64,000 bases of DNA from positions 868,001-932,000 of the forward strand of contig CAWJDO010000002.1 of assembly GCA_963841635.1 (NCBI GenBank), written 5' to 3'. Below are positions 51,916-59,991 of the stretch, piece after piece. Origin of the DNA: DASWZN01 sp963841635 (GTDB lineage Bacteria > Acidobacteriota > Terriglobia > Bryobacterales > Bryobacteraceae). The first letter of the stretch is position 1. Each line of letters begins with the position of its first letter. The notes below the pieces were generated by a model, which worked only from the letters and a program-made list of their open reading frames with translations, made no database searches and had not been told where the DNA came from. The position numbers and the translations under genes were made by a program.

Positions 51916-53790
51916 GGGCGGAAAAGCGAGACGGCGGAGCAAATCCTGAAAACGAGGATCGGAGCGCAGGGGGTCGAGCTGGGGGTCTACCTGAATGCTG
52001 GTCAGCGCGGGCGCGTGCTGGCGGTACGCCTCTTCGAGCCAGGTGAAGGCAGTAGTCCGGTCACCGAGGCCGGCGTAGACGCACGCCAGGCCAACGGGCG
52101 AAATGTACTGCTTCCGCGACAACTCCTGCAACTTGTCCAGGACGGCCAGCGCTTCCTTTCTGTGCCCCGACGCTGCCCAGGCGTGGGCGATGCCGCGAAG
52201 ATAACCGGGATCCTGGTCGTCCTTTGCCTTCTCGAAGGCGGCAATCGCTTCGGGCCACTTGGCCTGCTCCTCGTACGCCCCACCAACGAAATAGTAGATG
52301 CCCCTATAGGTAGGATCGAGTTCCAGCAGCTTGACGCTTTGGGCGAGGGCTTTGTCGGGCTGGTGGGTATCGCGGTAGATCCAGATCAGGTGGGCGTTGG
52401 CGAGCAGGTCGAGCGGATCGAGATCGAGCGCTCGTTTGGTTTCCGCCAACGCCTCGTCGGATCGCTTCATCAAGAGCAGGTAATGCGAATAGTTGCGGTG
52501 GGTCGTGGAGTCGTTGGGGCTTAGATCGAGGGCGCGGCGATACTCGCGTTCCGCGCCCGCCCAATCCCAGTCGTACCAGAGCTCGATGTTGGCGAGGGTG
52601 AGATGGCCGTCGGCCAGGCCGCTATCGATTTCCAGAGCCTTGGTGACGGCCGCTCTTGCGTTTAGGGCCGCATCGCCCGGAGCGACCACTCCCATGTCGC
52701 CGCCGAGCGACATGTAGCAGCCGGCGAGGCCCGCCCAGGCGCGGGCATAATCCGGCTCGATTTGAATGGCCTGCTGGAAGTAGCCGATTGCCTTCGCCAC
52801 CTCCTCCTTCCTCCTCTTGTTCCAGAAAAAGCGGCCGCGCAGGAAGGCCTGGTAGGCGTCCGGGTTGACGGGGCGCCGGCGCGCGAGGCTGGCATGTTCC
52901 TGTGGTGTCAGGCTGGCCTTGACCTGTTCGGCAATCGCCTGCGCCACCTGGCTCTGGAGACTGACCACGTCGGTCAACCGGCGCTCGTAGCTGGCGGCCC
53001 AGAGGTGGCGATCCTGGCCGGCGTCGAGGAGCTGAGCCGTCACGCGGACATTGCCGCCCGACTCCAGCACGGAGCCCTCGATGATGCCATCCACGTTCAA
53101 CTCGCGGGCGATCTCGGGCAGCGGCCTGCGCACGCCTCGGAAGCGCATGACCGAGGTTCGGGAAATGACCCGCAGGGAGTGGATTTGGGCGAGCATGGTG
53201 ATCAGCTCGTCGGTCATGCCGTCGGCGAAGTACTGCTGGTTGGGGTCGCCGGAGAGATTCTCGAGCGGGAGCACGGCGATGGACCGGATGGGGGGATGGG
53301 CGTTGCCCCGGACCCACCAGGCCCAGCCCGCCGCGGCAGCGAACAGAACGCCTGCCGCTGTTGCCGCGAGCGCCAGGCGGCGCGGCTGGCGGGGGGCGCT
53401 CTTTTCGGCAGGCGCCGCTTCGGCGGGGGGCGCGGGCACGGCGGCGGCGCCGATCGCTTCGACAGGCGCCAGAAATCGATAGCCGCGGCGGGGCAGGGTT
53501 TCGATGAACCGGGGCGAGTCGGCTGAGTCGCCGAGGGCCTCGCGGATTTTACGAATGGCCTTGTTCAGGCCGGTGTCGAAGTCGACGAAGGTGTCGGCCG
53601 GCCAGACCTTGGCGCGCAGCTCCTCGCGGGTCACCATTTCACCGGGGCGCTCAAGGAGGGCCAGCAGGGTCCTGAAAGGCTGCTCCTGAATGGAGACCTT
53701 GCGCCCCGCTTTCCGCAGTTCGCCGGTGCGCAGGTCGGCCTCGAACGCGCCGAAGCGCAGCAGGCCGGGCGAGACCGGGGAATCTGTCAC
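51907..53790 (-). CDS. Winged-helix (CadC/OmpR-type) regulator with TPR repeats
   Basis: A 627-residue protein. Residues 8-108 are an OmpR/CadC winged helix (ELRKAGRKVSIQEQPFRTLLA, ETLPRRGYRFLAP). One membrane helix follows (RLALAATAAGVLFAAAAGWAW, about 137-157). A FlgO/adenylate-cyclase-associated region follows (IAVLPLENLSGDPNQQYFADG, residues 171-191), then TPR repeats to the end. It binds DNA on the cytoplasmic side and places the repeats outside, a design common in acidobacteria. It is divergent from a small secreted protein gene. The insertion sequence lies directly after its stop without shortening it. Confidence 0.9.
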   Translation of the reverse strand: MTDSPVSPGLLRFGAFEADLRTGELRKAGRKVSIQEQPFRTLLALLERPGEMVTREELRAKVWPADTFVDFDTGLNKAIRKIREALGDSADSPRFIETLPRRGYRFLAPVEAIGAAAVPAPPAEAAPAEKSAPRQPRRLALAATAAGVLFAAAAGWAWWVRGNAHPPIRSIAVLPLENLSGDPNQQYFADGMTDELITMLAQIHSLRVISRTSVMRFRGVRRPLPEIARELNVDGIIEGSVLESGGNVRVTAQLLDAGQDRHLWAASYERRLTDVVSLQSQVAQAIAEQVKASLTPQEHASLARRRPVNPDAYQAFLRGRFFWNKRRKEEVAKAIGYFQQAIQIEPDYARAWAGLAGCYMSLGGDMGVVAPGDAALNARAAVTKALEIDSGLADGHLTLANIELWYDWDWAGAEREYRRALDLSPNDSTTHRNYSHYLLLMKRSDEALAETKRALDLDPLDLLANAHLIWIYRDTHQPDKALAQSVKLLELDPTYRGIYYFVGGAYEEQAKWPEAIAAFEKAKDDQDPGYLRGIAHAWAASGHRKEALAVLDKLQELSRKQYISPVGLACVYAGLGDRTTAFTWLEEAYRQHAPALTSIQVDPQLDPLRSDPRFQDLLRRLAFPPAP

Positions 53791-53912
53791 AGCAAACCCT
53801 GTTGTTTGAGCCCATTATCGGGCAAGGTGGGGTCCATGCACAAGGAAGGCGGCGAGCCTTGCTCCCCAGGGCGGTCGAAGATAATGTCGTTCCAGGAGGC
53901 AACAAAACCAAC

Positions 53913-54377
53913 ATGAAAACCACGATTCTCGGCCTGCTGCTGGCCGCAACTTCTCTCTGGGCGCAGGATTTCTGCTCGAATGCGACGCTTCGGGGAGATT
54001 ACGGATTCACCGTCACCGGAACGAGACCCAGCGCGCCTGGCGGTCCGGTGGAGACTGTCGTCGGGGTGGCGCTTACCCATTTCGACGGGAACGGCAACCT
54101 GACGCAGACGGACAACATCCACGGATCGCTGAGCGGTTTCCCGACGCCAGACCGGGCCGGCACGGGGACCTACTCGATTAACGGCGATTGCTCCGGGACC
54201 ATGACGTTGGACAATGCGGGCGCTCCGCCGTTGGTGCTGAGCATCGTGGTGGTCGATAACGGAGCCGAAGTGCGGACCGCGGTCGTCTCGCCCCTGGCCG
54301 TCATGGTGACCAGCAACGGGCGTCGGGTGAGGACGGGTTTCCTGTTCGGCTTGAGCCGGAACGCCACGGATCGATAG
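53913..54377 (+). CDS. Small secreted protein, unknown
   Basis: A 154-residue protein with a signal peptide, MKTTILGLLLAATSLWAQ, behind GGAGGC 20 bases before. The mature part, DFCSNATLRGDYGFTVTGT then VGVALTHFDGNGNLTQTDN and GTGTYSINGDCSGTMTL, has beta-strand and Gly-rich turns with two Cys, as in many small acidobacterial secreted proteins. The frame upstream of this ATG is not protein-like. It lies divergently next to the winged-helix/TPR regulator, which may control it. Confidence 0.83.
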   Translation: MKTTILGLLLAATSLWAQDFCSNATLRGDYGFTVTGTRPSAPGGPVETVVGVALTHFDGNGNLTQTDNIHGSLSGFPTPDRAGTGTYSINGDCSGTMTLDNAGAPPLVLSIVVVDNGAEVRTAVVSPLAVMVTSNGRRVRTGFLFGLSRNATDR

Positions 54378-54430
54378 GGGCGTAGCCCCCCCTTTCGCCG
54401 TGCTAGAATTCGGCTGCGATAGGGGGATTC

Positions 54431-55486
54431 ATGAAGACGATCCTGCTGTTGATGGCGGCGCTGTGCCTGAGGGCGGAGCAGCCGGCCGCGGTGGAGGGCG
54501 ATTTCGTCATCCACGACTTCCAGTTCCGGTCGGGTGAGAAGCTGGCCGAGTTGCGGCTGCACTACACCACATTCGGGAAGCCCGCCCGCGACGCGCAGGG
54601 CCGCGTGACCAACGCCGTTCTGGTCCTGCACGGCACGGGAGGCTCGGGGCATCAGTTCGTGCGGCCGGAGTTCTCGGGGGTGCTGTTCGGACCGGGGCAA
54701 CTGCTCGACGCAAGCCGGCACTACATCATCCTGCCGGACTGCATCGGCCACGGGAAATCCAGCAAGCCGAGTGACGGGATGCATGCGCGGTTCCCGCAGT
54801 ACGACTACGACGACATGGTCGCGGCGCAATACCGGCTGGTCACCGAGGGGCTGGGCATCAATCACCTGCGGCTGGTGATGGGAACGTCGATGGGATGCAT
54901 GCACTCGTGGGTGTGGGGCGAGACTTACCCGGATTCCATGGACGCGCTGATGCCGCTGGCGTGCCTGACGGTGGAGATCGCGGGGCGCAACCGGATGTGG
55001 CGCAAGATGGTGATGGACGGGATCCGCAACGATCCGGATTGGAAGGGCGGCGAGTACACGGCGGAACCGCGGGCGGCGCTGCGGACCGCTCTCGACATCC
55101 TGCTGATCGCGGGCAGCGCGCCGCTGCGCAATCAGGCCATGTATCCGACGCGCGAAGCCGCCGATAAATACCTGGACGAGTACATGAGCAACCGCGCGGC
55201 CGGCCTGGACGCGAACGATCTGCTTTACCAGGTGAACGCGTCGCGCAACTACAACCCGTCGCCGGCGCTGGAGAAGATCCAGGCGCGGGTGATGTACGTG
55301 AACTCGGCGGACGATTTCATCAATCCGCCGGAGTTGGGGATCGCGGACCGGGAAATCAAGCGCGTGAAGAACGGGCGGTTCGTGCTGCTGCCGATCAGCC
55401 CGGAGACGCGGGGCCACGGGACGCACACGATGGCGGCCGTGTGGCAGCAGTACCTGGCGGAGCTGCTCGGTGAGCCGAGTCACTAA
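54431..55486 (+). CDS. Exported alpha/beta hydrolase (MetX-like)
   Basis: A 351-residue protein with an N-terminal signal peptide (MKTILLLMAALCLRAEQ). It resembles the homoserine-acetyltransferase-like alpha/beta hydrolases: VLVLHGTGGSGHQF (oxyanion region), ILPDCIGHGKSSKP, the nucleophile elbow MGTSMGCMHSW with Ser near residue 157, the acid region VMYVNSADDFINPP and the His of GHGTHTMAA. Export argues against a biosynthetic MetX; it is more likely an esterase or lactonase. It overlaps the methyltransferase start by 17 bases. Confidence 0.88.
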   Translation: MKTILLLMAALCLRAEQPAAVEGDFVIHDFQFRSGEKLAELRLHYTTFGKPARDAQGRVTNAVLVLHGTGGSGHQFVRPEFSGVLFGPGQLLDASRHYIILPDCIGHGKSSKPSDGMHARFPQYDYDDMVAAQYRLVTEGLGINHLRLVMGTSMGCMHSWVWGETYPDSMDALMPLACLTVEIAGRNRMWRKMVMDGIRNDPDWKGGEYTAEPRAALRTALDILLIAGSAPLRNQAMYPTREAADKYLDEYMSNRAAGLDANDLLYQVNASRNYNPSPALEKIQARVMYVNSADDFINPPELGIADREIKRVKNGRFVLLPISPETRGHGTHTMAAVWQQYLAELLGEPSH

Positions 55487-56204
55487 GTACGGCACCGACC
55501 TCGCGTATATCCACGACGTGGGATTCAGCGAGTACGCGCTGGGGGTGGCGCCAGGACTGCTGCGCCTGTTGCGGAAGCGCGGGCTGAAACGGGGGTTGGT
55601 CACCGACCTCGGCTGCGGCAGCCGGCGCTGGGCTCATGAACTGAACCTGGCCGGCTACGAAGTCTTCGGCGTGGACCAGTCGCCGGCGTTCATCAGGATG
55701 GCGTGCAAAATCGCGCCGGAATCGAAGTTCGCGGTTGGGTCCCTCGCAAGCGTCGAGTTGCCGGTTTCGGACGCCGTCACTTCGATCGGAGAGTGCATCA
55801 ATTATTGCTTCGAGCGGAGCGTGGAACTGCGACCGCTCGCCCGGCTCTTCGAGCGGGTGTACGCGTCCCTCAGGCCGGGCGGAGTATTCGTCTTCGACGC
55901 GGCAGGCCCAGCCCGCATCCCGGCGGCGACCGTGCGGCGATGGTTCTCCGGGAGCGATTGGGCAATCCTGGTGGAGACGGAGGGCGACCGGAGGCGGGCG
56001 TCGCTCACGCGGCGCATCACCTGCTTTCGGAAGGTGGGCCGCTTGTACCGGCGCAGCGAAGAGGTGCACCGACTGCGCCTCTTCGAGCCTTCCGAACTGG
56101 TTTCGGCGCTGCGGCGGGCCGGCTTCGAGGCGCGGCGAGTCTCGGCCTTGGGCACATTCCGCCTGCCGCGCGGGATCGCCGGCTTTGTGGCAGTTAAGCG
56201 ATAG
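55470..56204 (+). CDS. Class I SAM-dependent methyltransferase
   Basis: A 244-residue protein. The SAM-binding motif I is VTDLGCGSRRWAHEL (residues 44-58), with motif II acidic residue VFGVDQSPAFI, then motif IV around SIGECINYC and LRPGGVFVFDAAGP as the post-II strand. GTG start at 55470, overlapping the hydrolase gene. Small-molecule substrates are likely, but the target is not identifiable. The overlap suggests cotranslation with the exported hydrolase. Confidence 0.88.
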   Translation: MSRVTKYGTDLAYIHDVGFSEYALGVAPGLLRLLRKRGLKRGLVTDLGCGSRRWAHELNLAGYEVFGVDQSPAFIRMACKIAPESKFAVGSLASVELPVSDAVTSIGECINYCFERSVELRPLARLFERVYASLRPGGVFVFDAAGPARIPAATVRRWFSGSDWAILVETEGDRRRASLTRRITCFRKVGRLYRRSEEVHRLRLFEPSELVSALRRAGFEARRVSALGTFRLPRGIAGFVAVKR

Positions 56205-56337
56205 CTTTCACTGACTGAGAACCGTGGTGCAATGAGTCCTTTATTCAATGGGCTGAGGCCGTGGCCGGGGTGGAAAAACCACGCAACCGGGAGAATAATC
56301 GAGCACGGCCGGGCGATGATAGAATATCGGATCGGAA

Positions 56338-59300
56338 ATGGCATCTATGATTCGCTTCGGCCGTACCGTTTTCATCTTGCCGGGATTGCTTTCCTGCATC
56401 TTCCTGGCCCAGGTTGCATGGGCCCAGACCTACACGATTCAGAGCCTGGTGGGAGGGGGATCGCCCATCAGCGGACCTGCGCAATCGACCGACATCGGCC
56501 TTGTACACGGCATGGCTCTCGACCGCGCGGGGAACATCTACGCTTCCCTCCCGCTATACAACCTCGTGGTCAAGATCGATCCTTCCGGCAATCTTACCCG
56601 GTTTGCCGGTAACGGCACGCTGGGATATACCGGCGACGGCGGCCCGGCCAGTTCCGCGCAACTGAACAACCCCAGTGCGATCGCCATCGACGCGAAGGGC
56701 GATGTCTTCATCAATCAGGTCGGCGATTTTTTGGGGAACGACCGGGCGATTCGCAGGGTCGACGCCTCCACGGGAATTATCACCACCATGACCGGCCAGG
56801 CCGAGGACTGGCAGGCCGGGATGACGGTGGCCCCGTCGGGAGACGTCTATTTCGTCTCGGCATGGCAGGTGCTGAAGGTCGACGCCGGCACTGGCATCAT
56901 CACCAGCGTAGCGGGGAACGGGGAGCAGTCTAACTGCTACGCCGATGGCCATGGAGATGGCGATGGTGGACCAGCCACATCCGCGGCGTTGACTACGTGG
57001 CCGCAACTGGCGGTCGACGCCTCAGGCAATCTGTACATAACCGGCTGCAACCGGCTTCGCCGCGTCGATGCGGTAACGGGGACCATTACGACCATTGCCG
57101 GCCTCGGTACGGGCGGTCCAGGCGACGGCGTTCCCGCGAGTCAAGCGACCTTCGATGGGCTGATGGGCATTGCTGTCGACAGGCTGGGGAACATCTTCAT
57201 CGCCGACACCGACCGCACCCGCAAGATCGACGCGGTTACGGGGATCATTACGAGCCTCCCCAACTCGATCGGTCTCAACGTCTCGTTTATCGCCGTGGAC
57301 GCCGCCGGGAACCTGGGTTTTGGCGACAGTACTACGATCCGTAGGATGAACGCCGCGGGCAGCATCACCACCGTGGCCGGCAATTATCTGAACCATGGGG
57401 GCGGAGACGGCGGCCCCGCGGCGGGTGCGGAGCTGTTTCAACCGTACGGCGTTGCCGTGGACCCTCGCGGGAATGTCTATATCGCCGAGACCGGGAACCA
57501 CAGGATCCGAAAAGTTGACGCCTCCACTGGGATCATCACAACCGTGGCTGGAAACGGGACGGCCGGCTTCGGTGGCGACAATGGCCCCGGCCCGGCCGCC
57601 GAGCTCAACTATCCCATGGGGCTCGTTATCGACGCCGGAGGCAACCTGTACATCGCGGACATGGAAAACAGCCGGATCCGGCGGCTCGATGCCGCGACGG
57701 GCACCATCACGACCGTGGCGGGGAACGGCACCAACGGGCAGACCGGCGACGGCGGTTTGGCCATCAATGCGCAGGTCGCGACACCGCAGGCGCTGGCGTT
57801 CGATAGCCACGGCGACTTTTACCTAAGCGGTTACCAGGCGGTACGCAAGATCACCATCAGCAATGGGAAGATCAGCACCGTGGTGCCTTATGGTTTGACG
57901 GCTGTTGTGGCCCTCGCTATTGACGGCGCCGGGAACGTCCTCATATCCGATGAAGGAGCGGGAATCTGGAAAGCCAATGCCGGCACGGGGGCACTCACCC
58001 TCGCTTTTCCAGGCGTGGAACCGTCTGGCATGGTGATGGACGGGGCTGGAGGCATGTACATCACATGGGGTTGTGGCGTCGAGAGGATGGACCCAACCGG
58101 TGTCATGACACCAATTGCCGGTGCATGTAGTTCCTTCGGCAATACCCCGCTTGGTGACGGCGGGCCTGCCCTCCTGGCAGGCTTTAACAGTCCGTCGGCT
58201 ATCGCCCTGGGGCCAGGTGGCACTCTCTATGTCGCCGATAGCGCTTGGAACAACGTTCGCGTTCTGACCCCTTCGGACGGCTCGGGCGGCTGCTCGTTCC
58301 AGGTTTCACCGACGAATTTCACCTCCTCGACCAGCGCCACCAATCTGTTGGTGTCAATCCAGTCCGCTCTTTCGGGCTGTTTCTGGTCCGTCACCTCGCA
58401 GCCTGGATGGATCACCCCCATCCCCTATTCGGGTTTCGGCAGCAGGACGCTGACGCTTGCGGTGGCCGCCAACACCGGGCCGGCGCAGTCGGCGTCGTTC
58501 CAGGTGGCCGGCATCCCCGTCCAGGCAAGCCAGGCTGGCTCCTGTGCGTGGTCACTCAGCCCGCCCTCCCGGACGTTTCCGGCGGAAGGCGGTTGGCTCA
58601 CGATCGGCATCACCGGGTGTCCCGGCCTGTCTTGGACGGCCACTCCCTTGGCGTCCGATTGGTTCTCCAACACCGGAAGGGCCAACGGCACTGGCGACGG
58701 CAGCGTGACCTACGTAGTGCAGCGAAACACCGGCGACGCCCGGTCGACCACCTTGACGATTGCCGGACTGTCCTTCAACCTCCAGCAGACCGCCGCGGGC
58801 ACGGCTGCCCCCGGCCTGCGTTTCTTTGCGGTCACGCCATGCCGCATTGCGGACACTCGCAACCCCGACGGGCCGCTTGGAGGCCCGACCCTGGCGGGTG
58901 GCGCCAAGCGGTCTTTCCCGGTCCTTCAAGGCGCATGCGGGATTCCCGCCAGCGCGCAAGCCTACTCTCTGAACGTGACGGTGGTGCCGAAGGGCATGCT
59001 TCCCTACCTGACCCTGTGGCCCTCAGACCAGACCCAGCCTCTCGTCTCAACGCTCAATTCTTTTGACGGCGAGGTCGTCGCGAATGCGGCCATCGTTCCT
59101 GCGGGCGCGGATGGCTCCGTCAGTGTATTCGCCGCCGGAGCGACCGACGTCATCCTCGATATCAATGGCTACTTCGATCCGTCCGACTACACCGCTCCCT
59201 GTTCGGGCTGCGGCTCTCCCGTCCCCAATTGGTTCTATCCCGTCACCCCGTGCCGCGCAGCCGACACCAGGACCGCCGTCGGCCCATTCGGTGGCCCGTC

Positions 59301-59961
59301 ACTGTTGCCTTATGAAACCCGATACTTCGATCTGTGGAATACCTGCGGGATTTCAAACATGGCAGCGACGTCCCTGAACGTTACGGCGGTGCCAGGCACC
59401 AGCTACCTCGGCTACTTGACCATCTGGCCCTTTGGCCAGGATCGTCCGAACGCATCCACGCTGAACTCCTGGGAAGGGAAGATAGTGGCGAATGCTGCGA
59501 TTGTCCCCGGCCAAACCGTAAACGTGCTCGTCACGGATCCGACCAACCTAATCCTCGACGTGAACGGCTATTTTGCTCCCGGCCTCCCCGGTACGCCGGG
59601 CGCGATGTCGTTCTATCCGGTTACGCCGTGCCGCGTGGCCGATACGCGCGGCTCTGCCGCCCCGATCATGCAGGCGAGGGAGAGGCGTTCGTTCCCGATC
59701 CCCGCGAGCGGCTGCGGAGTTCCCGCGACGGCGGGCGCCTACGCGCTTAACGTCACGGTGGTGCCGGACGGGCCGCTCTCCTACGTGACGACATGGCCCA
59801 CGGGATCGGCACAGCCTTTCGCTTCGACCCTGAACTCGTTCGACGGCAGCGTGGTGGCCAATGCCGCGATTGTTCCCGCGGGGACCGATGGCGCCATCAG
59901 CGTGTACGTTACGGACCGTACACACGTGATCATCGATATCAACGGGTACTTCGCGCCGTAG
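56338..59961 (+). CDS. Secreted NHL/BACON protein with triple C-terminal repeat
   Basis: A 1207-residue exported protein (signal peptide ending near residue 29, VAWAQ). Residues about 55-640 are NHL-type repeats, such as PYGVAVDPRGNVYIAETG and NHRIRKVDASTGIITTVAG. Two BACON-type domains follow at about 645-820 (CSFQVSPTNF, then CAWSLSPPSRTF). Three repeats of about 125 residues fill the C-terminus, each with FYPVTPCRxADTR, STLNSxxGxxVANAAIVP and INGYF. The C-terminal repeat is a lectin-like or surface-layer-type unit I know only from related acidobacterial and actinobacterial secreted proteins. A surface binding role is inferred. Confidence 0.88.
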   Translation: MASMIRFGRTVFILPGLLSCIFLAQVAWAQTYTIQSLVGGGSPISGPAQSTDIGLVHGMALDRAGNIYASLPLYNLVVKIDPSGNLTRFAGNGTLGYTGDGGPASSAQLNNPSAIAIDAKGDVFINQVGDFLGNDRAIRRVDASTGIITTMTGQAEDWQAGMTVAPSGDVYFVSAWQVLKVDAGTGIITSVAGNGEQSNCYADGHGDGDGGPATSAALTTWPQLAVDASGNLYITGCNRLRRVDAVTGTITTIAGLGTGGPGDGVPASQATFDGLMGIAVDRLGNIFIADTDRTRKIDAVTGIITSLPNSIGLNVSFIAVDAAGNLGFGDSTTIRRMNAAGSITTVAGNYLNHGGGDGGPAAGAELFQPYGVAVDPRGNVYIAETGNHRIRKVDASTGIITTVAGNGTAGFGGDNGPGPAAELNYPMGLVIDAGGNLYIADMENSRIRRLDAATGTITTVAGNGTNGQTGDGGLAINAQVATPQALAFDSHGDFYLSGYQAVRKITISNGKISTVVPYGLTAVVALAIDGAGNVLISDEGAGIWKANAGTGALTLAFPGVEPSGMVMDGAGGMYITWGCGVERMDPTGVMTPIAGACSSFGNTPLGDGGPALLAGFNSPSAIALGPGGTLYVADSAWNNVRVLTPSDGSGGCSFQVSPTNFTSSTSATNLLVSIQSALSGCFWSVTSQPGWITPIPYSGFGSRTLTLAVAANTGPAQSASFQVAGIPVQASQAGSCAWSLSPPSRTFPAEGGWLTIGITGCPGLSWTATPLASDWFSNTGRANGTGDGSVTYVVQRNTGDARSTTLTIAGLSFNLQQTAAGTAAPGLRFFAVTPCRIADTRNPDGPLGGPTLAGGAKRSFPVLQGACGIPASAQAYSLNVTVVPKGMLPYLTLWPSDQTQPLVSTLNSFDGEVVANAAIVPAGADGSVSVFAAGATDVILDINGYFDPSDYTAPCSGCGSPVPNWFYPVTPCRAADTRTAVGPFGGPSLLPYETRYFDLWNTCGISNMAATSLNVTAVPGTSYLGYLTIWPFGQDRPNASTLNSWEGKIVANAAIVPGQTVNVLVTDPTNLILDVNGYFAPGLPGTPGAMSFYPVTPCRVADTRGSAAPIMQARERRSFPIPASGCGVPATAGAYALNVTVVPDGPLSYVTTWPTGSAQPFASTLNSFDGSVVANAAIVPAGTDGAISVYVTDRTHVIIDINGYFAP

Positions 59962-59991
59962 GGCCGGGGCGGGCGCTGTAGAATTGGTGCA

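Noticed and set aside
55157..55170. Third GCCGATAA
   Set aside because: It lies inside the hydrolase gene with no downstream start, so it is a chance coding match.
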